Shown piece by piece: positions 14,449 through 22,431 of a stretch of 23,583 bases of DNA. A model generated the notes under the pieces. The model saw only the letters and a program-made list of their open reading frames with translations. It was not told where the DNA came from and searched no databases. The DNA lies in assembly GCA_050292445.1 (NCBI GenBank), contig JBNKLQ010000072.1, positions 1 through 23,583 on the forward strand. Reading direction: 5' to 3'. Origin of the DNA: Leptofilum sp050292445 (GTDB lineage Bacteria > Chloroflexota > Anaerolineae > Promineifilales > Promineifilaceae). Numbering within the stretch: position 1 is the first letter of the stretch; every line of letters starts with the position of its first letter. A program made the translations under genes and the position numbers.

Positions 14449-15309
14449 GTTACCAATAAGATAAGCCAGAATGTCTACCATATCTTGTGGGCTTGCAGAC
14501 ATACGGAAGGCCAAGTCTTGAGCCATTGCACTGGGCGGGCCAACACAAGGTCCTGCTGCACAATCAGGCGCAATAAAATCATTCGGATACAGAATAGAGC
14601 TGTATACATATTGCATAGCAGACTCACCAGCTACCCGAGTTGCCCCCACGGTAACAATGTCACCAAGCCAAGGTCCAATCTGATTGGAACCAGCTTCAGC
14701 CACATCACCATGACAAGCGTTGCAACCATAACTTTGGTACAAGGCAGCTCCGTTTTCAGCGTCCCCAGAAACGGCCGTAAACTCAGACATATCCATACTT
14801 AGAAAATCATCAACCGAATCCGGCCAAGGGAATGAAACAGGCTCCTGGGCACACAACTCTTCATTTTCAAAGTTCAAAACAAATGCCGCCACATTTTTCA
14901 CTTGGTCATCTCGCATGGGGCCACCATAGGTAGAAGACCAGGCCGGCATCACAGTGCCAGAACGACCCGCCGCAATTGTTCGCTCAACAAACTGCTCTTT
15001 GGTGCCTTCAAACCGCGTTTGCTCCAGCCGTGCAGGTGCGTCACCACATACCAGGAAGTAATTATTCAAAGACAGCCCCTGGCAGGTGATAGAATTCCCG
15101 GCCGCATCATAACATTCCTCAGCCTTTGCTTCCATACCATGACAGGTAGCGCAGTTATTAAAGTAACTATTGGCCCCAGTTTCAATCGTTCTTCCTTCTC
15201 GGGCACCTGTAAAATGCTCCAGGCGTTCAGGTTCACGTAAGGCAGCATAGCCCAAGACAATCATCGTTAGCATAAATGCGATTGTTCCAATCACAACTTT
15301 TACTTGCAT
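14446..15309 (-). CDS. Membrane-anchored diheme cytochrome c of the bc-type complex
   Basis: 287 residues. One N-terminal helix (about 4-23) anchors two cytochrome c domains outside the membrane. Heme sites are CATCH at 53-57 and CNACH at 196-200; M121 in GTVMPAWSS is the likely axial ligand of heme 1, and M262 or M270 of heme 2. Six additional cysteines (66, 76, 88, 153, 250, 255) are available for disulfides. It takes the place of cytochrome c1 or f as electron acceptor from the Rieske centre. GAGGA sits seven bases before the ATG; it follows cytochrome b by 33 bases. The stop codon lies in the twin stem-loop repeat, followed by a strong terminator. Confidence 0.93.
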   Translation of the reverse strand: MQVKVVIGTIAFMLTMIVLGYAALREPERLEHFTGAREGRTIETGANSYFNNCATCHGMEAKAEECYDAAGNSITCQGLSLNNYFLVCGDAPARLEQTRFEGTKEQFVERTIAAGRSGTVMPAWSSTYGGPMRDDQVKNVAAFVLNFENEELCAQEPVSFPWPDSVDDFLSMDMSEFTAVSGDAENGAALYQSYGCNACHGDVAEAGSNQIGPWLGDIVTVGATRVAGESAMQYVYSSILYPNDFIAPDCAAGPCVGPPSAMAQDLAFRMSASPQDMVDILAYLIGN

Positions 15310-15342
15310 AAGCTTTTCCTCAATTCGCTGGCAATCAATGTA

Positions 15343-17037
15343 TTAACAATCTTTATTTAAGAAGCGGCACTCCTCTTCATAGAAAGAATCTTCATGGCGG
15401 AAGGCAAAAATAGTATCACCCGAATCGATAAGGAATGCATCTGGGTTATTGGGATCAGGCGCTTCAAAATGAAGCGTCAGCCGCACCATGTTGGCCTGTT
15501 CTTGCGTGATACGCAAATAGGCATATGGATCTGGCATCGCATTATCACCAAAGGCATTGCCAAACCGACCACCTTCCAGAACCCGACAATCATCCCAAAC
15601 ACCTTCACGCGGCATATCTGGATTGCCATTCAGCACACAACTGTGGTTCTGCATCGCCGCCTCAAACTCTTCCAAAGCGCGTGTCAAATAAGGATTGTCT
15701 GGAACTTCTTCCCCAGGAAGATAGATTCCTGTTTCCAAATATTCATACGGTACCCCCAACAACACATTGGGGCCTTCCTGCGGCATAATCTCCTGGGAAA
15801 CTTCCAGTTCAGGTGAACTTTGCACCCGGAATTCTGGCGACCCCATCCAGTTGGAAACCAGCATAGCGGCAAAGAAAAGACAGGCAACCGATAAGCCAAC
15901 CCGCCGATCAGCATAGCGACGGCTTTTGCCTACCTCTATATAAGGCATTACAACAAACATCACAATCAGCAGCGGAATAAACCCAACAACAATCGTTTTG
16001 TCTGCTAGCTTCAGCCAGCCCTGCGACCAGGACAAATACCAGGGCGCAACAACGTGCAAAGGTGTGACAACTGGGTCAGCATGATGTTCCAGTGGTGCAT
16101 CCCAGAACCACAGAGAGCCAGCAGTCAGAAGCAGCGTCGTGAGTGCCGTCCACATCAGCTCGCTGGTAAAAATGTCTGGTGTAAAATAGGTTCGTTCATT
16201 CCTCGGCACACGTTTTGCAGTATCTTCACCAATTTCTTCCCGCCCAGGCGGCAAAGAAATCCCATACAGAACAACTTTGTAATAATGAACAAAGAAAAAG
16301 ATTGCTGTAAGAAGCGGTAAAAGCAATACATGGAACAAATACCAACGCAGCAAACCACCAGCACCCAACGAAGGCGCACCCTGCAAAATCAGGAGCACAT
16401 TGGCATTAAATTCAGCGGGGGCTGGAGCAGCGTCAGCACCGGAGAGGAAAACAGTTAACGCCCAGTAAGCTAACTGATCCCAGGGCAACAAATAGCCTGA
16501 GAAACTTAACAAAGCAGTGAAGGTAAGCAGAATTACACCGGTAGCCCAGGTAAATTGACGTGGCTTCTTGTAGCTACCCGTTATAAACGTCCTGAGCATA
16601 TGCAAGGCCACCACCAGGACCATCACTTCAGCACCCAGCCGATGCATATTGCGCATTAACTGGCCAAGGGGCACATTACCCAAAATATTCCACATGTTGC
16701 CATAGGCTACCAGCGGGCTTGGCGTGTAAAAAACCATCAAAATAATGCCGGTGATGGTTTCCCAAACAAACATAAAGGTGGAAAGCCAGCCCAAACGGAA
16801 GGTGGGATAGATATGCGTTACTTCAGTGTGATAAAAACTGGGGCGGATATGGAACCAAAAACTATCCGCATGAGGGCGCAAACGGGGATTGGGGCGACGC
16901 GGTTCATCTCCTCGGAGAGCACCGCGAATGTCGCTAATGTTCATACCAGCGGTTAGCCGCTCAACCACATCGTCTGCTTTGGTGACGATGGCCTGCTTTA
17001 CCCCCATCTCGCTAACTTGTTCAAAAAAGGTAGCCAT
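15343..17037 (-). CDS. Cytochrome b (b6-type core with C-terminal extension) of a quinol:cytochrome c oxidoreductase
   Basis: 564 residues. Heme b ligands: H132 and H146 in one helix, H236 and H251 in another. The 15-residue step of the second pair is the b6-type spacing. GYLLPWDQ (181-188) is the Qo-side motif. The b6 and subunit IV parts are fused in one protein. Two oddities: the Qo-site PEWY motif reads APWY (331-334), without the usual glutamate; and after the last helix (about 379-397) there are about 165 extra residues with cysteines at 467, 484, 557 and 564, forming an extramembrane domain I cannot name. The cysteine that binds heme ci in b6f appears to be arginine (TFRLGW). The N-terminus also carries about 55 extra residues. 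AAGGAG lies seven bases before the ATG. Confidence 0.95.
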   Translation of the reverse strand: MATFFEQVSEMGVKQAIVTKADDVVERLTAGMNISDIRGALRGDEPRRPNPRLRPHADSFWFHIRPSFYHTEVTHIYPTFRLGWLSTFMFVWETITGIILMVFYTPSPLVAYGNMWNILGNVPLGQLMRNMHRLGAEVMVLVVALHMLRTFITGSYKKPRQFTWATGVILLTFTALLSFSGYLLPWDQLAYWALTVFLSGADAAPAPAEFNANVLLILQGAPSLGAGGLLRWYLFHVLLLPLLTAIFFFVHYYKVVLYGISLPPGREEIGEDTAKRVPRNERTYFTPDIFTSELMWTALTTLLLTAGSLWFWDAPLEHHADPVVTPLHVVAPWYLSWSQGWLKLADKTIVVGFIPLLIVMFVVMPYIEVGKSRRYADRRVGLSVACLFFAAMLVSNWMGSPEFRVQSSPELEVSQEIMPQEGPNVLLGVPYEYLETGIYLPGEEVPDNPYLTRALEEFEAAMQNHSCVLNGNPDMPREGVWDDCRVLEGGRFGNAFGDNAMPDPYAYLRITQEQANMVRLTLHFEAPDPNNPDAFLIDSGDTIFAFRHEDSFYEEECRFLNKDC

Positions 17038-17071
17038 TCTCTAACTCCTTGTTCCTCTTTTCTCTGTGATG

Positions 17072-17109
17072 GATGCGCTTAAAGGTCGTCTAATTTAAGG
17101 AAACGCATC
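17072..17109 (-). other. Intercistronic stem-loop between Rieske and cytochrome b genes
   Basis: In the minus-strand transcript, GATGCG (17109-17104) pairs with CGCATC (17077-17072), and CTTAAA (17099-17094) with TTTAAG (17083-17078), closing a 10-base loop: 12 pairs with one 4-base bulge. No T-run follows, so an RNA processing or stability element is more likely than a terminator. Confidence 0.5.
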
Positions 17110-17157
17110 TGCAAAGTTTACTCGTTTACCAAAGTCCGAAGCGATACCAAGCAAACT

Positions 17158-17808
17158 TTATGGGCATTCGTTCGTAAAGCTGCAAATCAGGTCTGGCGAT
17201 GGTCCCTTCTTGCGATCACCCGTATCAACACTAATAAAGGCGGCATTGCCTGGTACGGCAACCGGGGCATAAAAATCATCAACCAATTCAGACTGAGTCC
17301 CTGGAATTGGGTTTTTATCGGCGTCCAAAAATTCCAAACGGAAGCGATCCAGGGTGCGGGGAGCGGGCGATTCAATACGACGGCCGTCTAGCCGGTACTT
17401 TGAACCATGACAGGGGCATTCAAACCGATTGTTTGCCGCCGTCCAGGCATAAATGCAACCCAGGTGTGTACAAACCTTGTAAATGGCAGCTACGCCAATT
17501 ATATCTTCAGACTCATCAGGGGCTTTCTTCATCAACTCATTGGGTTGCGTCGTATCCAAGTTTACGAGCCAGAAACGTCCAGAGGGATTATTAGCTGGTT
17601 CCGCATTCACTTCAGGCAACTCATCTAATGAAATAGTGAACTTACCACCGAACTCACCTTCCCGAAAACGAGGTAACAAAAACCAAATCAACAAGCCCGA
17701 AAATTGAGCCGCATAGAGTGCCATAGAAGCACCCCAAATATAATATAAAAACTCGCGTCTTGAGACACTGCCGCCTTTTGCTTCGGCATTTACGGCTACA
17801 TCTGCCAT
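17158..17808 (-). CDS. Rieske iron-sulfur protein
   Basis: 216 residues, first gene of the bc-complex operon. The 2Fe-2S ligands are C113 and H115 in CTHLGC and C131 and H134 in CPCHGS, with C118 and C133 for the usual disulfide. An SRREFL twin-arginine motif (16-21) precedes the single helix (about 22-46), as expected for a Tat-exported, uncleaved Rieske subunit. The SPAPRTLDRF tail of the cluster domain is standard. It takes the first electron from menaquinol at the Qo site and passes it to the cytochrome c. AGGAG precedes the ATG by nine bases; 120 bases separate it from cytochrome b. One ACGGCCGT octamer falls in the cluster domain, reading Asp-Gly-Arg. Confidence 0.96.
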   Translation of the reverse strand: MADVAVNAEAKGGSVSRREFLYYIWGASMALYAAQFSGLLIWFLLPRFREGEFGGKFTISLDELPEVNAEPANNPSGRFWLVNLDTTQPNELMKKAPDESEDIIGVAAIYKVCTHLGCIYAWTAANNRFECPCHGSKYRLDGRRIESPAPRTLDRFRLEFLDADKNPIPGTQSELVDDFYAPVAVPGNAAFISVDTGDRKKGPSPDLICSFTNECP

Positions 17809-17905
17809 GAGGCTATTCTCCTACTAAATAATCTTCACGAAATTATATCTTCCAGCGAAATATTTGTTAGTTGTTTCTTATTTTACCCGAAAAACACAAG
17901 GGGTC

Positions 17906-17927
17906 ATTGTGTGCTTTTTGTCACAAT
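17906..17927. promoter_or_regulatory. Dyad operator candidate at the bc operon start site
   Basis: ATTGTG, ten bases, CACAAT: a perfect 6+6 dyad covering the predicted transcription start. The half-sites recall TGTG-type CRP/FNR-family sites, but the spacing is two bases longer than the classical one. A regulator bound here would block initiation. Confidence 0.45.
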
Positions 17928-17931
17928 CGGG

Positions 17932-17959
17932 ATTATAGCAAAATGCAGATGGATAACAA
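17932..17959 (-). promoter_or_regulatory. Sigma-70-type promoter of the Rieske/cytochrome operon
   Basis: Minus strand: TTGTTA (17959-17954), 16-base spacer, TATAAT (17937-17932) with an upstream TG one base away (TGCTATAAT, extended -10). Predicted start near 17925, giving a leader of about 115 bases before the Rieske ATG. It lies just downstream of the tRNA-Val gene. Confidence 0.7.
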
Positions 17960-17969
17960 GGGGAGAAAA

Positions 17970-18043
17970 TGGGCGCTGAGGGACTCGAACCCCCGACCCC
18001 TTCGGTGTAAACGAAGTGCTCTAACCAACTGAGCTAAGCGCCC
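17970..18043 (-). tRNA. tRNA-Val (anticodon UAC)
   Basis: Read on the minus strand it folds as a complete cloverleaf: acceptor GGGCGCT/AGCGCCC, D stem GCTC/GAGC, anticodon stem CTTCG/CGAAG with loop TTTACAC (anticodon TAC, decoding GUA), T stem GGGGG/CCCTC with loop TTCGAGT. Discriminator base is A, as usual for valine. No CCA is encoded, so it must be added by the CCA-adding enzyme. A short T-run follows directly. Confidence 0.97.
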
Positions 18044-18062
18044 TAAATCAGGGAAGAGTCGA

Positions 18063-18090
18063 ATTATAGCGGCTGTTCCCTAACAAGCAA
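18063..18090 (-). promoter_or_regulatory. Promoter of tRNA-Val
   Basis: Minus strand TTGCTT (18090-18085), 16-base spacer, perfect TATAAT (18068-18063). The start would fall near 18056, about 13 bases before the mature tRNA, and the promoter lies between dcd and the tRNA gene. Confidence 0.65.
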
Positions 18091-18098
18091 ACAAAATC

Positions 18099-18653
18099 TT
18101 AAATTCGAGGCAAGACAATGCTTTGTTGCTTCTGATATTTCCCCTTGCGATCAGCATAAGATGTCTCGCAAATTTCATCCGATTGAAAGAATAAGACTTG
18201 AGCAATTCCCTCATTGGCATAAACACGAGCAGGCAATGGCGTCGTGTTGGAAATTTCCAACGTAACATATCCCTCCCACTCTGGCTCAAAGGGAGTGACG
18301 TTCACAATCAAACCGCAACGGGCATAGGTTGATTTGCCCAAGCAAACGGTTAGCACATCACGCGGAATGCGAAAATATTCCACGGTTTGGGCCAACACAA
18401 AAGAGTTAGGTGGAATCACACATATATCCCCCTTAAAATCCACAAACGATTGCGGATCAAAATGTTTGGGGTCCACTACGGCCGAATGCACGTTGGTAAA
18501 AATCTTGAACTCATCCGTTACGCGGATGTCGTACCCGTAAGAAGATAAACCGTAAGAGATAACACCATCACGCACCTGTCCATCAACAAACGGTTCGATC
18601 ATCTGTTTTTCTTTCACCATGCGGCGAATCCAGCTATCTGGTTTTATGGCCAT
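18099..18653 (-). CDS. dcd: dCTP deaminase
   Basis: 184 residues. Converts dCTP to dUTP in the pyrimidine route to dTTP. GKSTYARCGL (106-115) holds the serine and arginine of the active site, and E133 in VTLEISNTTPLPARVYAN is the catalytic glutamate; NEGIAQVLFF completes the trimer core. The C-terminal tail (GKYQKQQSIVLPRI) is the lid closing over the nucleotide. Some family members also hydrolyse dUTP to dUMP; the sequence alone does not exclude this. AAGGA lies 7 bases before the ATG. It follows argS by 38 bases on the same strand, probably co-transcribed. Confidence 0.95.
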   Translation of the reverse strand: MAIKPDSWIRRMVKEKQMIEPFVDGQVRDGVISYGLSSYGYDIRVTDEFKIFTNVHSAVVDPKHFDPQSFVDFKGDICVIPPNSFVLAQTVEYFRIPRDVLTVCLGKSTYARCGLIVNVTPFEPEWEGYVTLEISNTTPLPARVYANEGIAQVLFFQSDEICETSYADRKGKYQKQQSIVLPRI

Positions 18654-18691
18654 TTATTTTCCTTTACATTGTTACTGCAAAATTTGTAGAT

Positions 18692-20353
18692 TTACATCAC
18701 TTCTGGCGCACTCATACCCATCAGGTCGAGCACATGAGCAAAAATCTGCTTGGCCGCCCGGTAAAAGCGCAGTCGCGCATGGCGCAGCGGAACTGGCACA
18801 GCGTCATGCAAAACCCGACAATTCTCATAGGCGGGATGAAACGCAGCAGCCAGTTCATAGGCATAGAAAGCAATGTGATGCGGCTCAGAGCTGAGTACCA
18901 TAGTTTCAATAACTTGCGGCAGTTCCAGCGCCTTGCGCATGAAGGCCAGCTCGCTTTCGTGGGTGAGCAGACTCAGGTCAGCCTGAGCATCGGCATCGGG
19001 GGCACCGCCGGCTTCCACCCATTTGCGAAAGATGCCCGCACAGCGCACGTGGGCGTTTTGGATGTAGTAGACCGGGTTTTTATCCGATCTTTCCAGCGCC
19101 AGATTGAGATCAAACTCGATAGGGCTGTTGCCAGAGCGAGAAATCATGAAATAGCGAATGGGATCTGCCCCCACCTCGTCCAGCACATCATCAAGGGCCA
19201 CAAAGGTGCCCGCCCGGGTGCTCATCTTCATTTCCTGGCCATCTTTGATAATGCTGATGATTTGATGCAGGACGGTACGCACAAAATCAGTGGGATAACC
19301 TAGCGCTTGCACGCCCATCAGCACCTGCGGCGCAGTCGCGTGATGGTCTGGGCCAAAAAAGTCTACGACGAGATCAAAGCCGCGCTGAGCTTTGTCCCAA
19401 TGATAGGCAATGTCGGGCATGCGGTAGGTAGGCTCGCCGGTCTTTTTGACCAGGACACGATCTTTATCATCGCCAAATTCGGTGGTTTTAAACCATTGAG
19501 CATCATCTTTTTTGTAGACGTACCCTTTTTCTTGCAAGGTTTCTAATGCTTCCCAAACACGGCCGTTTTCATACAAACTTTGCTCGTTAAAGTACACATC
19601 AAAAACGATGTTGATGCGGCGCAAGGTTTCTTTCTGACTTTTAGCAATCTGGTCTTTGGCGTAACTGCCAAAATATTCAGTAGGCTCATCTTGCAGCTTG
19701 TCACCATGAGCGGTGTGTAGCTCACGGGCGATGTCGATGATGTAATCACCCTGATAATGTTCATCGCCCAGCTCTACAGCTTGCCCTAACAGCTGCAGGT
19801 AACGAATTTTGGTGGATTCACCCAGCAGGGTAATCTGCCGACCCGCATCGTTGTAGTAATATTCCAGCACTACTTCGTATCCGGCCAGACGCATGGCGCG
19901 GGCCAAGGTATCGCCCATGACGCCGCCCCGCGTACGGCCGATATGAATCGGCCCTGTTGGATTGGCGCTCACACATTCAATTTGGGCTTTTTGGCCGTCG
20001 CCGATGTGGATACGGCCGTATTCATCTCCCTCCGCCAACACATTCGCCAACACCTGCTGCAATCGTTCTTCTGTCAGCCGAATATTGATAAAGCCAGGCG
20101 GGGCCACCGTCACTTCTTGAATGTAATCCGTTGCCGGCAAATGGTCCACAATCGCTTGGGCAATTTTGATAGGGGCCATGCGCGCCTCTCGCGCCAGCTT
20201 AAGCGGGGTGGGTGAGGCATAATCGCCAAAAGAGGCTGCACGCGGCCGTTCGATGGTAATTTCCGGCGGAGCGAAAGCGGGCAATGCCCCGGCAGTTTGG
20301 GCCGCCTGTAACGCATCTTGCAAAACGGCCGCTAGTTGATGATGAATGCTCAT
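18692..20353 (-). CDS. argS: Arginyl-tRNA synthetase
   Basis: 553 residues, full length class I synthetase. Charges tRNA-Arg. Order: N-terminal Add1 tRNA-binding domain (1-90, SFGDYASPTPLKLA), HIGH signature as HIGR within SANPTGPIHIGRTRGG (129-144), KMSKS loop as KMSTR (376-380, in EMKMSTRAG), and the C-terminal anticodon-binding helical domain ending MGMSAPEVM, typical for ArgS. TGGAG lies four bases before the ATG. First gene of argS-dcd with a good promoter 46-74 bases upstream. Two ACGGCCGT octamers lie inside and three near-matches (one base off) lie at about 19934, 20243 and 20324. Confidence 0.97.
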   Translation of the reverse strand: MSIHHQLAAVLQDALQAAQTAGALPAFAPPEITIERPRAASFGDYASPTPLKLAREARMAPIKIAQAIVDHLPATDYIQEVTVAPPGFINIRLTEERLQQVLANVLAEGDEYGRIHIGDGQKAQIECVSANPTGPIHIGRTRGGVMGDTLARAMRLAGYEVVLEYYYNDAGRQITLLGESTKIRYLQLLGQAVELGDEHYQGDYIIDIARELHTAHGDKLQDEPTEYFGSYAKDQIAKSQKETLRRINIVFDVYFNEQSLYENGRVWEALETLQEKGYVYKKDDAQWFKTTEFGDDKDRVLVKKTGEPTYRMPDIAYHWDKAQRGFDLVVDFFGPDHHATAPQVLMGVQALGYPTDFVRTVLHQIISIIKDGQEMKMSTRAGTFVALDDVLDEVGADPIRYFMISRSGNSPIEFDLNLALERSDKNPVYYIQNAHVRCAGIFRKWVEAGGAPDADAQADLSLLTHESELAFMRKALELPQVIETMVLSSEPHHIAFYAYELAAAFHPAYENCRVLHDAVPVPLRHARLRFYRAAKQIFAHVLDLMGMSAPEVM

Positions 20354-20398
20354 AAAACTCCAGTTTTCTGCGAAGCATGTTGCTTCAAAATTCGGCGG

Positions 20399-20427
20399 AT
20401 TTTACATGTCCCAGGAAGGGATCGCAA
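20399..20427 (-). promoter_or_regulatory. Promoter of argS-dcd
   Basis: Minus strand TTGCGA (20427-20422), exactly 17 bases, TAAAAT (20404-20399). Predicted start near 20392, a leader of about 40 bases. The leader is too short for a T-box or riboswitch. Confidence 0.6.
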
Positions 20428-20511
20428 ACCGATAAGATGAAAATAACGTCAAAACCCTTAATTGAATCGGTCAGTTTGTGCTGGCATCCTCTTTGCCAGA
20501 CAGTTATCGTA

Positions 20512-20533
20512 GGTCAAGTTGGCCAACTTGACC
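20512..20533. repeat. 22-bp perfect palindrome
   Basis: GGTCAAGTTGG followed directly by its reverse complement CCAACTTGACC, with no loop. It touches the twin stem-loop copy B and lies in the divergent argS/lipoprotein gap; it may be a dispersed repeat or a symmetric protein site. Confidence 0.65.
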
Positions 20534-20537
20534 AACT

Positions 20538-20632
20538 TAAGTGGCCGTCCGCAAATAAATTACCGGAATTGTACGGACGGCTTGAAGTAAGCGGCCTTCT
20601 AATCAGGTAAGTTATTGTTGGCCGCTTACTAA
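20538..20632. repeat. Twin stem-loop element, copy B (95 bp, inverted relative to copy A)
   Basis: Reverse complement of the element at 14358-14448, with two substitutions and a 4-base insertion within the aligned core. The first hairpin is extended to 11 bp here (AGTAAGCGGCC/GGCCGCTTACT on the minus strand) while the second is shortened to 8 bp. Its end runs into AAGGAG (20631-20636), the ribosome site of the lipoprotein gene. Confidence 0.88.
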
Positions 20633-20644
20633 GGAGACTTTTGG

Positions 20645-21208
20645 ATGAAACATTTGGTTCTAATTTTGTTAATTCCCCTGTTCTTGCTGGCCTGTCGTTC
20701 AGACGACGAGATTGGCGGTGCGCTGATTCCGTACACCAGCCCCAACTACCCCATCACGTTGCAGATGCCTGAGAATTGGGCCATCACCGATGATGCCGAT
20801 TCAATCAGTATCGCCTCGGATGAATCGCTGCTGTTGGCCAGCTCCGTGACGGATGGCGCGCGGATAAATATCGTAGTGACCCCCTCGTTGTTTACGGGCA
20901 CGGCCAATGCAACGGAGGTATTGGATACGGCCGTACGCAATTTCCGCGATCAGGCAGGGGCAGAGGCCATTCAAGAGGTTGAGAACATTGTGATTAACAC
21001 CCAGCCGACGGTGCAAATCGTGCTGCGTGGACCAGACAGCCAGGGAAACACAGTTATCTTCCGTTACCTGGTGATGCAAAATTTGGCGGCGGGGCAAACG
21101 GCCGTTATCGCTGCCGTGCATGATGCCGATCTGAACAACCAGTATGGCCAGCTGATGTCTGATATTGTGAATTCCATCCAGATGGGAGAGCCAACGCCTG
21201 CCCCGTAA
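20645..21208 (+). CDS. Lipoprotein with PsbP/DUF1795-like domain
   Basis: 187 residues. Signal peptide MKHLVLILLIPLFLLAC with the lipobox LLAC and lipidated C17. The mature part starts PITLQMPENWAITDDADSIS, the usual opening of the PsbP-like alpha/beta fold seen in many small lipoproteins of unknown role, and carries a strand pattern with INIVVTP and VQIVLRGPDSQGN. AAGGAG sits 8 bases before the ATG, overlapping the end of the twin stem-loop repeat. Two ACGGCCGT octamers, both Thr-Ala-Val. No binding partner can be inferred; it is a single-gene unit between divergent argS and a convergent glycosyltransferase. Confidence 0.82.
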   Translation: MKHLVLILLIPLFLLACRSDDEIGGALIPYTSPNYPITLQMPENWAITDDADSISIASDESLLLASSVTDGARINIVVTPSLFTGTANATEVLDTAVRNFRDQAGAEAIQEVENIVINTQPTVQIVLRGPDSQGNTVIFRYLVMQNLAAGQTAVIAAVHDADLNNQYGQLMSDIVNSIQMGEPTPAP

Positions 21209-21209
21209 G

Positions 21210-21254
21210 CGGTAATCGGTTATCCGTAATCGGTATTTTTCTTGCCGATTACCG
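21210..21254. terminator. Inverted repeat serving two convergent genes, possible terminator
   Basis: CGGTAATCGG (21210-21219) and CCGATTACCG (21245-21254) pair perfectly; a second GTAATCGG (21226-21233) competes with the first for the same partner. TTTTT sits in the loop. The element overlaps both the stop region of the lipoprotein and the last codons of the glycosyltransferase. No T-run follows the stem, so termination is not certain; it may be one more dispersed repeat. Confidence 0.5.
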
Positions 21255-22400
21255 TTTACCGGCCGAAACGGCCGCATCATAAACCAGCAGCGTCTCCGTC
21301 GCCGTCTTTTCCCAGGAAAAGTTGGCCGCTTGCTGCTCACCCTTTTGGCGCAGCTCGGCACGCAAATTGTCTTGAATGACGGTGGAGATAATGGCGCCAG
21401 CCATGCCGCGCGCATCGTCTGGATCAACGGCAAAACCAGCCTCACCTAGCACCTCCGGCAGCGAAGAGGCGGTGGTGGTGACCACTGGCGTACCAGAGGC
21501 CATCGCTTCCAGCACCCCCAAACCAAATCCTTCCTGCCGACTGGGAAAAACAAACGTTTCTGCATTGCGGTAAAGCACAGGTTTATCTTCTTCGGCCACA
21601 TAACCAATCCAGCGCACGTATTCCTCAATGCCCAACTGCTTGATGTATCCGTCATAATCTGGGTAATTGGCCGATGCCTGGGCCGGTTTTCGGCCAGCCA
21701 GCACCAGCGGGTAATCCTCACCTAGCGCCTGCCCCACGTAGGTCCAGGCCAACAGCAGCGTCGTCACATTTTTGTGTAGCTCATAGCCACCCAGGTAAAG
21801 CACATAGAAATCAGGCAAATCATACTTGCGCAGCACCGCCATCTCTACCAGACCGCTGTCCTGCGGACTGAACTGCGCTCCGGCCGCCAGGTAGATGCGC
21901 TCAATTTTTTCAACTGGGATGTGCAGATGGGTGATGATGTCTTGCTTACTGGCCTCGGAATCGGTGATGATGCGGCTGGCCCCTCTGGCAGAAGCAGAAA
22001 CGAGGGCATTGTAGAGACGATTGCGAAACGGCCGTCTATATTCAGGCACCAGCAGCGTGGTCAAATCATGCACTGTTATCACCAGCGGCACGGGCGATTG
22101 CAGCGGACCGCCCCAGTACGGCACATGGGCCACCGTCGCTCCCACTTCACGGCAGGCGCGCGGGAACAGCCATTGCTCAAACCACACCTTACCCAAATTG
22201 CCTGGCCGCACCGGCACTAACTTTACCGGCACGCTGGGCGGCACTGCCTCCGGTTCTGGCTCCCCTGCCACCTGCGGATAAATAAGTGTAATCGTCAGGT
22301 CAGAGACCAAGCGGTTGAGCTGGTAAACAAGCTGGCGCGTGTACTGACCACTCCCCGTGTTTGGCTGATTCCAAAAAGCAGCATTAATGGCTACATGCAT
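21249..22400 (-). CDS. Glycosyltransferase family 4
   Basis: 383 residues from ATG 22400. This start has AAAGGA 8 bases upstream and lies just after an extended -10 promoter, whereas the longer frame from 22451 would begin before that promoter. GT-B fold: N-terminal acceptor half with NTGSGQYTRQL (14-24), linker, then donor half with YLGGYELHKNV (202-212), GYVAEEDKPVLY and the EX7E motif E290-E298 in RQEGFGLGVLEAM. These are retaining transferases using NDP-sugars, often for cell-surface polysaccharide or glycolipid; the sugar cannot be told. A membrane-associated cytosolic enzyme is expected. No other polysaccharide genes are in the window. Confidence 0.9.
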   Translation of the reverse strand: MHVAINAAFWNQPNTGSGQYTRQLVYQLNRLVSDLTITLIYPQVAGEPEPEAVPPSVPVKLVPVRPGNLGKVWFEQWLFPRACREVGATVAHVPYWGGPLQSPVPLVITVHDLTTLLVPEYRRPFRNRLYNALVSASARGASRIITDSEASKQDIITHLHIPVEKIERIYLAAGAQFSPQDSGLVEMAVLRKYDLPDFYVLYLGGYELHKNVTTLLLAWTYVGQALGEDYPLVLAGRKPAQASANYPDYDGYIKQLGIEEYVRWIGYVAEEDKPVLYRNAETFVFPSRQEGFGLGVLEAMASGTPVVTTTASSLPEVLGEAGFAVDPDDARGMAGAIISTVIQDNLRAELRQKGEQQAANFSWEKTATETLLVYDAAVSAGKR

Positions 22401-22431
22401 AAACAAAATCCTTTTATGTCGTGAGCCGCCG

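Noticed and set aside
17906..17927. Classical CRP site
   Set aside because: The ATTGTG/CACAAT half-sites are separated by 10 bases, two more than in TGTGA-N6-TCACA, so I list it only as an unnamed dyad.
18734..19303. 189-residue open frame on the plus strand
   Set aside because: Antisense to argS, with no start signals or family resemblance.
20354..20537. T-box or other riboswitch in front of argS
   Set aside because: The predicted leader is only about 40 bases and contains no T-box sequence or specifier hairpin.
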